DNA from: Ramlibacter agri
Lineage (GTDB): Bacteria > Pseudomonadota > Gammaproteobacteria > Burkholderiales > Burkholderiaceae_C
Length of the DNA: 64,000 bases
Direction: 5' to 3'
NCBI RefSeq assembly: GCF_012927085.1
Contig: NZ_JABBFX010000001.1
Coordinates: 1,922,001-1,986,000, forward strand
Shown here: positions 24,724-34,466 of the stretch, piece after piece
How positions within the stretch are numbered: the first letter of the stretch is position 1
Layout of the letters: every line of letters starts with the position of its first letter
The notes under the pieces: model-generated
Databases searched by the model: none
Told to the model about the DNA's origin: nothing
What the model saw: only the letters and a program-made list of their open reading frames with translations
Made by a program: the position numbers and the translations under genes

Positions 24724-25541
24724 AGCGCCGCCTGTTCCTCGCCTTAGGAAGCACGCTGACTGCCGCCGCTTGCCCGCAAGACCTGGGCACGCCGCCGCCG
24801 CCGCGCGCGCCATTGCAGCAACTGCCCGGCGCGGCCTTGCCGCTGGCCTTGCCCTTCACCGACCAGGACGGCCACGCGCGCAAGCTGGGCGACTGGTTCG
24901 ACGGCCGCCGCGCGGTCTTGCTGGTGCCTGGCTACTACCGCTGTCCGCAGCTGTGTGGGTTGGTGATGCATGCGTTGCTCGCTGCTTTGCAACAGGGTGC
25001 GGTCGATCGCCGCAGCTTCCGCATCGTGCGCGTCAGTGTCGACCCGCAAGACACGCCGCAGGCGGCGCGGGAGCGGCGCGCGCTCGACCTCGCCTATGCG
25101 GACTTCCTGCTCGGTGCCGCCCCGGCCGCCGCGCCGCTGGACCTGAGCTTGCTGGTCGGCGCCGCCGCTGCCACGCAAGCGCTGGCACGCGACATCGGCT
25201 TCGACTTCACCGCGCTCGCACCTTCGGGCAGCGACCGCGCCGGCGAACCCGCGCGCTTCGCGCATCCGGCCGCCGTCGTCGTGGCGACGCCGGACGGGCG
25301 CGTGTCGCGCTATTTCCCCGGCCTCGACTTCGACCCGGTGGAACTGCGCGTGGCGCTGGCCGAAGCCGCCGGTGGCCGCATCGCCGGCATCAGCGAGCGC
25401 TTGGCGCTGCTGTGCGCGCACTACTCGCCGCAAGCGGGCCGTCACAGCGCCGCGGTGATGGACACGACCCGCGTGCTGGGCGTGGCGGGCGCGGCGGCAC
25501 TGGCCGCCTGGTGCTGGAAGCGGCGCGAGGGCCGGACATGA
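24720..25541 (+). CDS. SCO1/SenC-type copper chaperone
   Basis: 273 residues. An N-terminal export signal precedes a thioredoxin-fold domain. The copper site is complete: Cys75 and Cys79 in YRCPQLCGLV and the distant His in RFAHPAAVVV. The C terminus adds a hydrophobic segment (VLGVAGAAALAAWCW) that may anchor it. SCO proteins deliver copper to the CuA centre of cytochrome oxidase; the gene for that subunit starts inside its stop codon. GTG start. Confidence 0.88.
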   Translation: MKRRLFLALGSTLTAAACPQDLGTPPPPRAPLQQLPGAALPLALPFTDQDGHARKLGDWFDGRRAVLLVPGYYRCPQLCGLVMHALLAALQQGAVDRRSFRIVRVSVDPQDTPQAARERRALDLAYADFLLGAAPAAAPLDLSLLVGAAAATQALARDIGFDFTALAPSGSDRAGEPARFAHPAAVVVATPDGRVSRYFPGLDFDPVELRVALAEAAGGRIAGISERLALLCAHYSPQAGRHSAAVMDTTRVLGVAGAAALAAWCWKRREGRT

Positions 25542-26473
25542 ACAGCACCCTGGCCGAAGCCTCCAGCATCGCGCGCAGCACCGACCTGCTGTTCGGCGCC
25601 ATGCTGCTGCTGTGCGGCGTGATGGCCATCGGCATCTGCTTCGTGCTGCTCTTTTTCTGCATCCGCTACCGCGCCGGCAACCGGAAGGTGGACCGCGGCG
25701 TGGTGGGACGCAAGCTGGGTGTCGAGCTCACGTGGACGCTGGTGCCGCTGGCGCTGTTCATCGTCATCTTCACCTGGGCCGCGCATGATTTCAGCGAGCT
25801 GTACCGGCCGCCGGCGGACGCGCTGCCCATCTCGGTGGAGGCCAAGCAGTGGATGTGGAAGCTGCAGCACCGCAACGGCAAGCGCGAGATCAACGAACTG
25901 CACGTGCCGCTGGGGCAGCCGGTGAAGCTGGTCATGAGTTCGCAGGACGCGATCCACAGCTTCTTCGTGCCCGCCTTCCGCATCAAGCAGGACGTGGTGC
26001 CGGGGCGCTACACCACGCTCTGGTTCACGGCCACGCAGCTGGGCGAGTTCCCCTTGTTCTGCTCGGAGTACTGCGGCAGCTCGCATTCGCAGATGATCGG
26101 CCGCATCGTGGTGCTGGCGCCGGCCGACTTCGGCCGCTGGCTGCAGGCCGGAACTTCGCAGCCCAGCCTGGCGCAGTACGGCTATGCGCGTTTCCGCCAA
26201 CTCGGTTGCAGCGGCTGCCACGCGGCCGGATCGACCGTGCACGCACCGGCGCTGGAAGGCCTGCTCGGGCGCACCGTGCACCTGCAGGACGGCCGCACGC
26301 TGGTGGCCGACGAGAACTACATCCGCGACTCCATCCTGCTGCCGCAGAAGGACGTGGTGGCCGGCTTCGCGCCGGTGATGCCGTCCTTCGCAGGGCAGGT
26401 GAGTGAAGAAGACATCCAGGGGCTGGTCGCATGGATCCGTTCCACCGGCGGACCGCAGGGAGCACCGCGATGA
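25538..26473 (+). CDS. coxB: cytochrome c oxidase subunit II with fused cytochrome c (caa3 type)
   Basis: 311 residues. Two N-terminal membrane helices (about 17-42 and 62-84) are followed by the cupredoxin domain. CuA ligands are seen in [12 protein letters not shown]: Cys175, Cys179, His183, Met186. A C-terminal cytochrome c domain has CSGCH (Cys224-His228) and the axial Met in [15 protein letters not shown]. The fusion defines the caa3 type, which takes electrons directly from its own haem c and therefore suits the upstream alternative complex III. ATGA overlaps on both sides. Confidence 0.94.
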   Translation: MNSTLAEASSIARSTDLLFGAMLLLCGVMAIGICFVLLFFCIRYRAGNRKVDRGVVGRKLGVELTWTLVPLALFIVIFTWAAHDFSELYRPPADALPISVEAKQWMWKLQHRNGKREINELHVPLGQPVKLVMSSQDAIHSFFVPAFRIKQDVVPGRYTTLWFTATQLGEFPLFCSEYCGSSHSQMIGRIVVLAPADFGRWLQAGTSQPSLAQYGYARFRQLGCSGCHAAGSTVHAPALEGLLGRTVHLQDGRTLVADENYIRDSILLPQKDVVAGFAPVMPSFAGQVSEEDIQGLVAWIRSTGGPQGAPR

Positions 26474-28065
26474 GTTACCTGGACGAAGGCCACACGATCA
26501 AGTCCTGGCTCACGAGCACGGACCACAAGCGCATCGCCATCCTGTATGCGATCTCGATCTCGGTGTTCTTCTTCGTCGGCGGGGCGGCGGCGACGCTGAT
26601 CCGGCTGGAGCTGGCGACGCCGGCGGGCGACCTGGTTTCGCACGACACCTACAACCGCCTGTTCACCGCGCATGGCGTGATCATGGTCTGGCTGTTCCTG
26701 ATCCCGTCCATTCCCTCGGTGTTCGGCAACTTCCTGCTGCCGCTGATGATCGGCGCGAAGGACCTGGCCTTTCCGCGCCTGAACCTCCTGAGCTGGTACC
26801 TGTATGTGGCCGGCGGCGTGCTGGTGCTCTGCGCGCTGGCCGCGGGTGGCGTCGACACCGGCTGGACCTTCTACACGCCGTATTCGACGATGTTCTCCAA
26901 CGGCTACGTGGTGCTCACGCTGTTCGGCGTGTTCGTCACCGGCTTCTCGTCCATCCTCACCGGCCTGAACTTCATCGTCACCGTGCACCACCTGCGCATG
27001 CCGGGCATGGGCTGGTTCCGGCTGCCGCTGTTCATCTGGGCCATCTACGCGACCAGCCTGATCCTGGTGCTGGCGACGCCGGTGCTGGCCATGACCACCT
27101 TGCTGCTGGTGGCCGAGCGCCTGTGGCACATCGGCGTGTTCGACCCGGCGCTGGGCGGCGACCCCATCCTGTTCCAGCACCTGTTCTGGTTCTATTCGCA
27201 TCCGGCCGTCTACATCATGGTGCTGCCGGCCATGGGCGTGGCCAGCGAGATCATTCCCTGTTTCGCCCGCCAGCGCATCTTCGGCTACCGCTTCATGGCC
27301 TATGCCATCCTGGGCATCGCCAGCATCGGCTTCCTGGTCTGGGGCCACCACATGTTCGTCAGCGGCCAGTCGATGGCGGCCAGCATGGTGTTCTCGCTCC
27401 TGAGCTTCCTGGTGGCCATCCCCTCGGCGATCAAGGTGTTCAACTGGACGGCCACCTTGTACAAGGGCTCGCTGCGCTTCGAGGCGCCCATGCTCTATGC
27501 GCTGGGCTTCGTCGGCCTGTTCATGATCGGCGGGCTGACCGGGCTGTTCCTCGCTTCGCTCGCGCTGGACGTGCACCTGACCGACACCTACTTCGTCGTC
27601 TCGCACTTCCACTACATCATGGTCGGCGGCACCGTCATGGCCTACTTCGGCGCTCTCCATTTCTGGTGGCCCAAGGTGACGGGCAAGCTGGTGCCGGACC
27701 TGTGGGCCCGCATCGCCGCGGTGCTGATCTTCCTGGGCTTCAACTTCACCTTCTTCCCGCAGTACCTGCTGGGCGTGGCCGGCATGCCGCGCCGCTACCA
27801 CCAGTACCCGCCGCAGTTCCAGGTGCTGCACCTGCTGTCCTCGGCCGGCGCCGTGGTGCTGGCCATCGGCTACTTGCTGCCGCTGTTCTACCTGGCCTGG
27901 TCGCTGCGCTACGGCCAGCGGGCCAGCGCCAACCCTTGGGATGCGCGCGGCCTGGAATGGGAGACGAGCTCGCCGCCGCCCACGCACAACTTCACGCACC
28001 CGCCCCAGCTGCCCGAGCGCGTGTATGACTACGACCCGACTTCACCGCGGGCGGTGGCGCAATGA
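26470..28065 (+). CDS. coxA: cytochrome c oxidase subunit I, A2 type
   Basis: 531 residues with twelve membrane helices. Haem and copper ligands are present: His in [11 protein letters not shown], Tyr-Ser-His-Pro at 242-245 (CuB His244), the His pair 293-294 in [11 protein letters not shown], and [12 protein letters not shown] for the haems. The classic helix VI Glu of A1 enzymes (HPEVY) is Ala here and the YSHPAVY motif is instead the mark of A2-type oxidases such as those of Thermus and Rhodothermus. It reduces oxygen and pumps protons. Start overlaps subunit II stop. Confidence 0.95.
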   Translation: MSYLDEGHTIKSWLTSTDHKRIAILYAISISVFFFVGGAAATLIRLELATPAGDLVSHDTYNRLFTAHGVIMVWLFLIPSIPSVFGNFLLPLMIGAKDLAFPRLNLLSWYLYVAGGVLVLCALAAGGVDTGWTFYTPYSTMFSNGYVVLTLFGVFVTGFSSILTGLNFIVTVHHLRMPGMGWFRLPLFIWAIYATSLILVLATPVLAMTTLLLVAERLWHIGVFDPALGGDPILFQHLFWFYSHPAVYIMVLPAMGVASEIIPCFARQRIFGYRFMAYAILGIASIGFLVWGHHMFVSGQSMAASMVFSLLSFLVAIPSAIKVFNWTATLYKGSLRFEAPMLYALGFVGLFMIGGLTGLFLASLALDVHLTDTYFVVSHFHYIMVGGTVMAYFGALHFWWPKVTGKLVPDLWARIAAVLIFLGFNFTFFPQYLLGVAGMPRRYHQYPPQFQVLHLLSSAGAVVLAIGYLLPLFYLAWSLRYGQRASANPWDARGLEWETSSPPPTHNFTHPPQLPERVYDYDPTSPRAVAQ

Positions 28066-28652
28066 GCGCTGTCACCATGTCCGAGCAGGGCGAGGCGCCG
28101 CGTCTCGGCATGTGGGTGTTCCTGGCTTCCGAGTTCCTGTTCTTCGGCGGCTTGCTGCTGGCCTATGTCTATGCGCGCAGCCACTGGCCCGAGGGCTTCG
28201 CGCAAGCCGGCAGCCACACGCACGTTGTGCTGGGCACCTTGAACACGGCGCTGTTGCTCACGAGCAGTGCGGTGATCGCGGTGGCCGTGGCCTGCGCGGA
28301 GGACTACCGGCGCTGGAGCCGGCGCCTGCTGTGGGTGACCTTCGTGCTGGGCCTGGCCTTTCTCGCCGTCAAAGGCCTCGAATACTGGAAGGAGTGGGGC
28401 GAGCACCTGGTGCCGGGACCCGACTTCGCGCTGCATGCGCCCGGCGCCGAACTGTTCTTCCTGCTCTATTTCCTGCTGACCGGCGTGCACACCGTGCACA
28501 TGCTGGCCGGGCTGGTCGTCGTCGGCACGCTGGCCGGACGCGGCGCGCGCGAAGCCACGCACGTCGAGGTCGGCGCGCTGTACTGGCACTTCGTCGACAT
28601 CGTCTGGATCTTCCTGTATCCCTTGCTGTACCTCGTGGGGAGGGCGTCGTGA
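28062..28652 (+). CDS. coxC: cytochrome c oxidase subunit III
   Basis: 196 residues with five membrane helices. [26 protein letters not shown] is the usual first helix of short bacterial subunit III proteins and [16 protein letters not shown] and [21 protein letters not shown] are the family's last two. An internal ATG five codons later (MSEQ) is an alternative start. It stabilises subunit I. Overlaps its neighbours by 4 bases at each end. Confidence 0.93.
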   Translation: MSAVTMSEQGEAPRLGMWVFLASEFLFFGGLLLAYVYARSHWPEGFAQAGSHTHVVLGTLNTALLLTSSAVIAVAVACAEDYRRWSRRLLWVTFVLGLAFLAVKGLEYWKEWGEHLVPGPDFALHAPGAELFFLLYFLLTGVHTVHMLAGLVVVGTLAGRGAREATHVEVGALYWHFVDIVWIFLYPLLYLVGRAS

Positions 28653-28975
28653 ACCAGGACAAGGACAAGGCGTTCCGCGCGCACCTGCGCCGGCTCGTGT
28701 TCGCGTGGGTCGCGCTGCTGGTGCTGATGTTCACCAGCCTCGCCACGGCCTTCGTGCCGCTGGGCACCGGCAACCTGGTGGCGGGCCTCGCCATCGCGAC
28801 GGTGAAGGCGGCGCTGGTGATCGCCATCTTCATGGGCCTGCTGCGCGAGCAGATGGCGGTGCGGCTGGCGGCCGCGTTCGCGCTCGGCCTGTGGCTGGTG
28901 ATGGTGGGCCTGAGCGGCGTCGACTACGCGACCCGGCCGCATGCGCCGGCCACTTTCCAGGGGAACGGCCGATGA
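28649..28975 (+). CDS. cytochrome c oxidase subunit IV family protein
   Basis: 108 residues with three hydrophobic helices (about 17-37, 43-66, 72-92) and short loops, the layout of prokaryotic caa3 subunit IV (COX4_pro). FIMGLLREQMAVRLAA-like sequence after helix two is typical. GTG start overlaps the subunit III stop; the SDR gene starts inside its TGA. Confidence 0.87.
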   Translation: MNQDKDKAFRAHLRRLVFAWVALLVLMFTSLATAFVPLGTGNLVAGLAIATVKAALVIAIFMGLLREQMAVRLAAAFALGLWLVMVGLSGVDYATRPHAPATFQGNGR

Positions 28976-29958
28976 GCGCTCCCGTGGTCGTGGTGACGGG
29001 TGCGTCGGCGGGCATCGGCCGCGCGATCGCGCGCGAGTTCGCGTCGCATGGCTGGCGCGTGGCGCTGCTCGCGCGCGGCGTGGACGGGCTGGAAGGCGCG
29101 AAGGCCGACGTCGAAAGCCTGGGCGGCGAGGCACTGGTGTTGCCCACGGACGTCGCCGACGAGCACCAGGTGGAAGCGGCCGCCGCGGCCGTGGAGGCCT
29201 GGGGCGGCAGCATCGACGTGTGGGTCAACGACGCGATGGCGACCATCTTCGCGCCCGCCGACCAGATCGCGCCGGCCGACTGGCGTCGCGCCACGGAGGT
29301 GACCTACCTGGGCGCGGTGTGGGGCACGCTGGCCGCGCTGCGGCGGATGAAGCCGCGCAATCGCGGGACCATCGTGCAGGTGGGGTCGGCGCTGGCGTAT
29401 CGCTCGATTCCGCTGCAGGCGCCGTATTGCGCGGCGAAGGCGGCGATCCGCGGCTTCACCGATTCCGTCCGCTGCGAACTGGACCACGACGGGAGCGGCG
29501 TGCACATCACGATGGTGCAGCTGTCGGCCTTCAACACGCCGCAGTTCGACTGGGGCCGCACGACCTTGAAGAAGCGGCCCCGTCCCATGGGCAAGATCTT
29601 CCAGCCGGAAGTGGCGGCCCGTGCCGTGTACTACGCGGCGACGCACAAGCGGCGCGAGCTGTGGGTGGGCTGGCCGGCGGTGCAGGCGATCCTGGGGACG
29701 AAGCTCTTTCCGGGCCTGCTCGATCGCTTTCTCGGCAAGACGGCGGTCGATGGGCAGCACACGGACGAACCCTTGCCGCCGGACCGGAAGGACAATTTGT
29801 GGGAGCCGGTGCCGGGCGACCACGGGGCGCATGGGCGCTTCGATGCGCAGGCGCATGGCCAGAGTACGCAGGTGACCGTGAACCTGAACCGCGGGTGGGT
29901 GGTGGGCGGTTTCGTGGCGGCGTTGTTGGTGGCACGCGCCTGGCGCCGTTCACGGTGA
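28972..29958 (+). CDS. SDR family oxidoreductase with C-terminal membrane anchor
   Basis: 328 residues. A classical SDR domain spans 1-250: cofactor motif VTGASAGIGRAIA at 8-20, NDAMA in place of NNAG, and the catalytic pair in YCAAKAAI with Ser in GSALAYRS. A tail of about 80 residues ends in a hydrophobic helix (WVVGGFVAALLVARAWRRSR), which should tether it to the inner membrane. Its ATG lies in the stop of oxidase subunit IV, so it is translated with the oxidase. Substrate unknown. Confidence 0.85.
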   Translation: MSAPVVVVTGASAGIGRAIAREFASHGWRVALLARGVDGLEGAKADVESLGGEALVLPTDVADEHQVEAAAAAVEAWGGSIDVWVNDAMATIFAPADQIAPADWRRATEVTYLGAVWGTLAALRRMKPRNRGTIVQVGSALAYRSIPLQAPYCAAKAAIRGFTDSVRCELDHDGSGVHITMVQLSAFNTPQFDWGRTTLKKRPRPMGKIFQPEVAARAVYYAATHKRRELWVGWPAVQAILGTKLFPGLLDRFLGKTAVDGQHTDEPLPPDRKDNLWEPVPGDHGAHGRFDAQAHGQSTQVTVNLNRGWVVGGFVAALLVARAWRRSR

Positions 29959-29981
29959 GGCGCCCCACATGGCGCCCGTTT

Positions 29982-32858
29982 TCAGCGTGGAGGCAAGGCG
30001 CGAGCCAAGACTTCCGCCAGGTGCATCGGCTCCCGCTCGGTGCATTGCGAGATCTGCTCGCGGCAGCTGAAGCCATCCGCGATCACGAGCGTGCCTGATT
30101 CGGCGGAGCGCACCGCCGGCAACAGCACCCGCTCGCCGCAGGCGATCGACACCTCGTACTTGTCGTTATCGAAGCCGAACGAGCCCGCCATCCCGCAGCA
30201 GCCGCTGTCCGGCACGTCCAGTTCCAGCTTCAGGCGATCGCGCAGCAAGGAGAGCTCCGCATCCATGCCCAGCACGCCCTTGTGGTGGCAATGCCCATGC
30301 ACCAGCGCCTTGGACGCTGGCGGGTTCAGCTCGAGCCCGGGCGCATGCTTCTGCAGGAAATCCGGCAGCAGCAGCGACTGCATGCGCAGGCGCTTCGCTT
30401 GCTCGTCGTGCGGCAGCATCATCGGCAGTTCCTCCTGCAGCACCGACTGGCAGGCCGGCTCCAGCAGCACGATGGGCGTGCCGGCGCGCAGGTCGTCGCC
30501 CAGCGCCTCGACGATGCGCTTCAGGTAGGCGCGCGCTTCGTCCAGCAAGCCGGCTTCGTACAGGGGCCGGCCGCAGCACAGGCCGGCCGGCGGCAGCCGC
30601 ACTTCATGGCCGGCGCGGCGCAGCACCTGCACCGCCGCATCCAGCACCTGCGGATGGAAGTGGTTGTTGAAGGTGTCGGGCCACAGCAGCACCGCGCCGG
30701 CGCCGCAACCCGCCTGCGGCCGGAAGCCCGCGCGGAAAGTGCGCGCGGCCAGGCGCGGCATCCGGCGCTGCGGCGCCACGTTCGCCAGCCGGCGCGCCAG
30801 CGAGGTGTTCGCCAGCGCGTTCGCCAGCCCCGGCGCATGCGCGCCCAGCCGCGCCCAGCGGTCGATGTACGCGAACACCTTGGCCGACAGCGGCCGCGCG
30901 TGGTGCTCGTAGTAGTGCGAGAGGAACTCCGCCTTGTACGCCGCCATGTCCACGTGCACCGGGCATTCGGCCTTGCAGCCCTTGCAGGACAGGCACAGGT
31001 CCAGCGCCTCCTTCACGGCCGGCTCGCGCCAGCCCTGCTTGAGGATGCCGCCCTGGCGCCCGCCATTGAGCATCTCGAACAGCAGGTGGGCGCGGCCCCG
31101 CGTGGAATGCATCTCCTCGCCCGTGGCCATGTAGCTGGGGCACATGCTGCCCTTCTTCTTGCGGCACTCGCCTACGCCCACGCAGCGCAGCAGGGTGCGG
31201 CCGAAGTCGCCGCTGTCGGCGGCGAAGTGCATGACGGTTTCCACCGGCTCCGGGCGGTAGGTGGGGCCGATGCGCAGGTTCTCGTCGGCGCGGAAGGCGC
31301 GCACGATCTTGCCTGGGTTCATGCGGCCCTGCGGATCCCAGATGGCCTTGAACTCCTCGAAGGCGGCTATCAGGTCCGGCCCGAACATGATGGGCAGCAG
31401 TTCCGCCTTGGACTGGCCGTCGCCATGCTCGCCCGAGATCGAGCCGCCCAGGCTCACCACCAGCTCCGCGGCCTCGTGCAGGAAGCGGCGGAACTTGGCG
31501 ATGCCGTCGGCCGTCTCCAGGTCGAAGTCGATGCGCGTGTGCACGCAACCCTGGCCGAAGTGGCCATACAGGTCGCAGCCATAGCCGTAGCGGTCGAACA
31601 GTGCGCGCAGCTTGCGCAGGTATTCGCCCAGCTTCGCCGGCGGCACCGAGGAATCCTCCCAGCCCTCCCAGGTGATGGGCTGTTCGGGCACGTGGGCGGT
31701 CGCGCCCAGGCCGGCTTCGCGCACGCGCCAGATTTGTTTCTCCTTGCCGGCGTCGTCGATGATCTCCATCTCCGGGGCGTCGTCCTTGCCGCGCAGCTTG
31801 TCCATCAACTTCCTCGCCTTGGCGTCGGCTTCCTCGCGCGTGTCGCCGCCGAACTCCACCAGCAGCCAGCCGCCGCCCTTGGGCAGCAGCTTCACGTCCT
31901 GCGGATGCAGGTGCGTGCGCTTCATGTCCTGCACCAGCCGGTCGTCCATGCCTTCGACGGCGATCGGCCCGGCTTCCATCACCTCGGGGATGTGGTCGGC
32001 CGCTTCGTAGACGCTGGGGTAGCCCAGTACCAGCAGCGTGCGCGACTTCGGGTCGGGCAGCAGGCGCAGCGTGGCTTCGAGCACGATGACGCAAGTGCCT
32101 TCGCTGCCCACCACGGCCTTGGCCAGGTCGAAGCTCTCCGGCAGCAGGGCCGGCAGGTTGTAGCCGGAGACGCGGCGCGGGATCGGCGGGAAGCGTTCGC
32201 GGATCGCAGCGGCATGGCGCGCGCCCAGCGCCTTCAACTGGCTCGCGATCTCGGCCGCGCGGCCGCCGGCCGCCTGCATGCGAGCCTCGGCGGTGGCGTC
32301 CAGGGTCAGCAGCAGGCCGTCGTAGGTGAGCACCTGCAGCGCGATCACGTTGTGCACGGTCTCGCCACCCATCACCGAATGCGGGCCGCAGGAGTTGTTG
32401 CCGATCATGCCGCCCAGCGTGTTGTGCGTGTGGGTGGCGGGATCGGGCGCGAAGGTGAGCCCATGCTCCTTCGCCTGGTCGCGCAGGTCGTCGAGCACCA
32501 CGCCGGGCTGCACGCGCGCCGTGCGCGCCTGCGGGTCGATGGCGAGCACCCGGTGCATGTACTTGGAGAAGTCCAGCACCACGGCCACGTTGCAGCACTG
32601 CCCGCAGAGGCTGGTGCCGCCGCCGCGCGGCAGCACCGGCGCGCCGAACTGGCGGCAGGCCGCGACGGTGGCGACCACGTCCTCCACTGTCTCCGGGAGC
32701 ACGACGCCGATAGGCACCTGCCGGTAGTTGGACGCATCGGCCGCGTACAAGGCGCGGCTGCCATCGTCGAAGCGTACTTCGCCTTGCACGGTGCGGCGCA
32801 GCGCCTGTTCCAGCGCAGCCACGTCGATGGCCGCGCCGGGCCCGCTCATGTCGGTCAC
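29982..32858 (-). CDS. FAD-linked oxidase with C-terminal Fe-S domain (YdiJ/D-lactate dehydrogenase-like)
   Basis: About 958 residues. The FAD-binding 4 domain is near 40-250 (LPRGGGTSLCGQCCNVAVVLD, GGMIGNNSCGPHSVMGG), followed by the FAD-oxidase C domain (HGHFGQGCVHTRIDF, GSISGEHGDGQSKAEL). Fe-S sites appear in CVGVGECRKKKGSMCPSY and CLSCKGCKAECPVHVDM, then two cysteine-rich CCG repeats (GLCCGRPLYEAG, DSGCCGMAGSFGF). It oxidises a 2-hydroxy acid such as D-lactate or D-2-hydroxyglutarate and passes electrons to the chain. GTG at 32858 has GGAGGA at 6 bases; ATG 32849 is an alternative. Confidence 0.9.
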   Translation of the reverse strand: MTDMSGPGAAIDVAALEQALRRTVQGEVRFDDGSRALYAADASNYRQVPIGVVLPETVEDVVATVAACRQFGAPVLPRGGGTSLCGQCCNVAVVLDFSKYMHRVLAIDPQARTARVQPGVVLDDLRDQAKEHGLTFAPDPATHTHNTLGGMIGNNSCGPHSVMGGETVHNVIALQVLTYDGLLLTLDATAEARMQAAGGRAAEIASQLKALGARHAAAIRERFPPIPRRVSGYNLPALLPESFDLAKAVVGSEGTCVIVLEATLRLLPDPKSRTLLVLGYPSVYEAADHIPEVMEAGPIAVEGMDDRLVQDMKRTHLHPQDVKLLPKGGGWLLVEFGGDTREEADAKARKLMDKLRGKDDAPEMEIIDDAGKEKQIWRVREAGLGATAHVPEQPITWEGWEDSSVPPAKLGEYLRKLRALFDRYGYGCDLYGHFGQGCVHTRIDFDLETADGIAKFRRFLHEAAELVVSLGGSISGEHGDGQSKAELLPIMFGPDLIAAFEEFKAIWDPQGRMNPGKIVRAFRADENLRIGPTYRPEPVETVMHFAADSGDFGRTLLRCVGVGECRKKKGSMCPSYMATGEEMHSTRGRAHLLFEMLNGGRQGGILKQGWREPAVKEALDLCLSCKGCKAECPVHVDMAAYKAEFLSHYYEHHARPLSAKVFAYIDRWARLGAHAPGLANALANTSLARRLANVAPQRRMPRLAARTFRAGFRPQAGCGAGAVLLWPDTFNNHFHPQVLDAAVQVLRRAGHEVRLPPAGLCCGRPLYEAGLLDEARAYLKRIVEALGDDLRAGTPIVLLEPACQSVLQEELPMMLPHDEQAKRLRMQSLLLPDFLQKHAPGLELNPPASKALVHGHCHHKGVLGMDAELSLLRDRLKLELDVPDSGCCGMAGSFGFDNDKYEVSIACGERVLLPAVRSAESGTLVIADGFSCREQISQCTEREPMHLAEVLARALPPR

Positions 32859-32935
32859 AACGATTCCTCCCGGGCGCCGTGGGCCCACGGGTTGGAGCAG
32901 GGCGGAACGCAGGTCGTTCTCGGCCTTGCGCGACT

Positions 32936-32949
32936 CATTTGTGCAAATG
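32936..32949. promoter_or_regulatory. CATTTG-TG-CAAATG palindrome
   Basis: Perfect 6-base arms with a 2-base centre, in the divergent gap between the FAD oxidase (start 32858) and the P450 (start 33025). Same core as the sites at 10253-10266 and 15565-15577, so it may bind the same regulator. Confidence 0.55.
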
Positions 32950-33024
32950 TGAAAGGGAGCTTAGGCAATCCGATCGATGGACAGCGGGGCGGCCCGGCAG
33001 TAAAAGGCGGGCACGGAGGAAGAA

Positions 33025-34464
33025 ATGACTACGGAAGTCGCGCCGAACGCGCCGCCGCCGCGCGCAATGCATGCGGTTCCCGGCCCCCGGGGCTGGCCGC
33101 TGCTGGGCATCGCGCCCCGCGTCAAGCTGGAATCCTTTCACCGCCAGCTCGAGGACTGGAGCCGCGAGTACGGCGAGGTGTTCGCCTTCCGGCTGGGCCG
33201 CAGGCCCTTCCTGGCCGTTTCCAACCCGGAGGTCATCGCTTCGGTGCTGCGGCGCCGGCCGGAGGTGTTCCGGCGCGGCGCGCGGCTGGAAGCCACCTCG
33301 CGCGAGATCGGCTTCCTCGGCCTGTTCTCGTCCAACGGCGACACCTGGCGGCGGCAGCGGCCCATGGTGCTCGCGGGCCTGGACCCGGCGCACATCCGCA
33401 GCTACCTGCCGGCGATGTCGGAGATCACGCAGACGCTGCGGCGGCGCTGGCTGGAAGCTGCGCAGAAGGGCCACGAGATCGACGTGCTCGCCGACCTGAT
33501 GCGCTACACGGTGGACGTGACCACCTGCCTGGCTTTCGGGCACAACCTCAACACGCTGGAGGCCAGCAGCGAGACGGCGATCCAGCAGCACCTGAACGTC
33601 ATCCTGCCGGCGCTGTTCAAGCGCCTGCTGACGCCTTTCGAGCTCCCGCGCTGGATGCGCAATCGCTCGTTGCGGCACCACGTGGTGGCGCTGCGCGCCG
33701 AGGTTCAGGCCTTCATCGCGCGGGCGCGGGCGCAACTGGACGAGCGGCCCGAGCTGCGCGAGCGGCCCGAGAACCTGATCCAGGCGCTGATCGCCGCCAG
33801 CCAGAAAGGGCAGCAGGGCATCACCGACGAGGACGTCGCGGGCAATGTGCTGACCATGCTGCTGGCCGGCGAGGACACCACGGCGCATACGCTGGCCTGG
33901 CTGTTCTGGCTGCTGGGCCGGCATCCGCAGGCGGTGGCCATGGCACGCGCGGAAGTGGACGCGGTGCTGCCACCCGATGGCGTGGCCTGCAGCGTCGAGC
34001 AGCTGGCGGGCCTGGACGAAGTGGAGGCCTGCGCCAGCGAGGCGATGCGGCTGAAGCCGGTGGCGCCGCTGCTGATGAACGAGGTGGGCGAGGACACCGA
34101 GGTGGCCGGCGTGCTGGTGCCCAAGGGCGCCATCGTCGCCTGCCTGCTGCGGCGGCCGGCGCTGGACGAGGGCCAGTTCCCGGACCCGCAGCGCTTCGAC
34201 CCGAGCCGCTGGCGCACCGGGCAGCCCGGCGCGAAGTCGCTGTCCTCCGCCAAGCGCGCGGTCATGCCCTTCGGCGCCGGCCCGCGCATGTGCCCGGGCC
34301 GCTACCTGGCGATGACGGAGGTGAAGATGGTCACGGCGATGCTGCTGGCCAACTTCGACTTGGAGTTCGTGGGCGTGCCCGGCCGCGACGAGCCGGCGGA
34401 GCGGATGGCGCTGACGATGGCGCCGGTGGATCTGAAGATGCGTCTCCGGCTGCGGTCCCGGTAA
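33025..34464 (+). CDS. cytochrome P450
   Basis: 479 residues, full length. The oxygen-binding helix I motif AGEDTTAHT, the Glu-x-x-Arg of EAMRLKP, and the haem loop FGAGPRMCPGRYL with Cys423 as the thiolate ligand are all intact. The N terminus (VPGPRGWPLLGIAPR) is the usual Pro-rich start without a membrane anchor, so it should be soluble. It inserts one oxygen atom into a hydrophobic substrate; no dedicated ferredoxin or reductase gene is adjacent. Divergent from the FAD oxidase, sharing a palindromic site. Confidence 0.93.
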   Translation: MTTEVAPNAPPPRAMHAVPGPRGWPLLGIAPRVKLESFHRQLEDWSREYGEVFAFRLGRRPFLAVSNPEVIASVLRRRPEVFRRGARLEATSREIGFLGLFSSNGDTWRRQRPMVLAGLDPAHIRSYLPAMSEITQTLRRRWLEAAQKGHEIDVLADLMRYTVDVTTCLAFGHNLNTLEASSETAIQQHLNVILPALFKRLLTPFELPRWMRNRSLRHHVVALRAEVQAFIARARAQLDERPELRERPENLIQALIAASQKGQQGITDEDVAGNVLTMLLAGEDTTAHTLAWLFWLLGRHPQAVAMARAEVDAVLPPDGVACSVEQLAGLDEVEACASEAMRLKPVAPLLMNEVGEDTEVAGVLVPKGAIVACLLRRPALDEGQFPDPQRFDPSRWRTGQPGAKSLSSAKRAVMPFGAGPRMCPGRYLAMTEVKMVTAMLLANFDLEFVGVPGRDEPAERMALTMAPVDLKMRLRLRSR

Positions 34465-34466
34465 TC

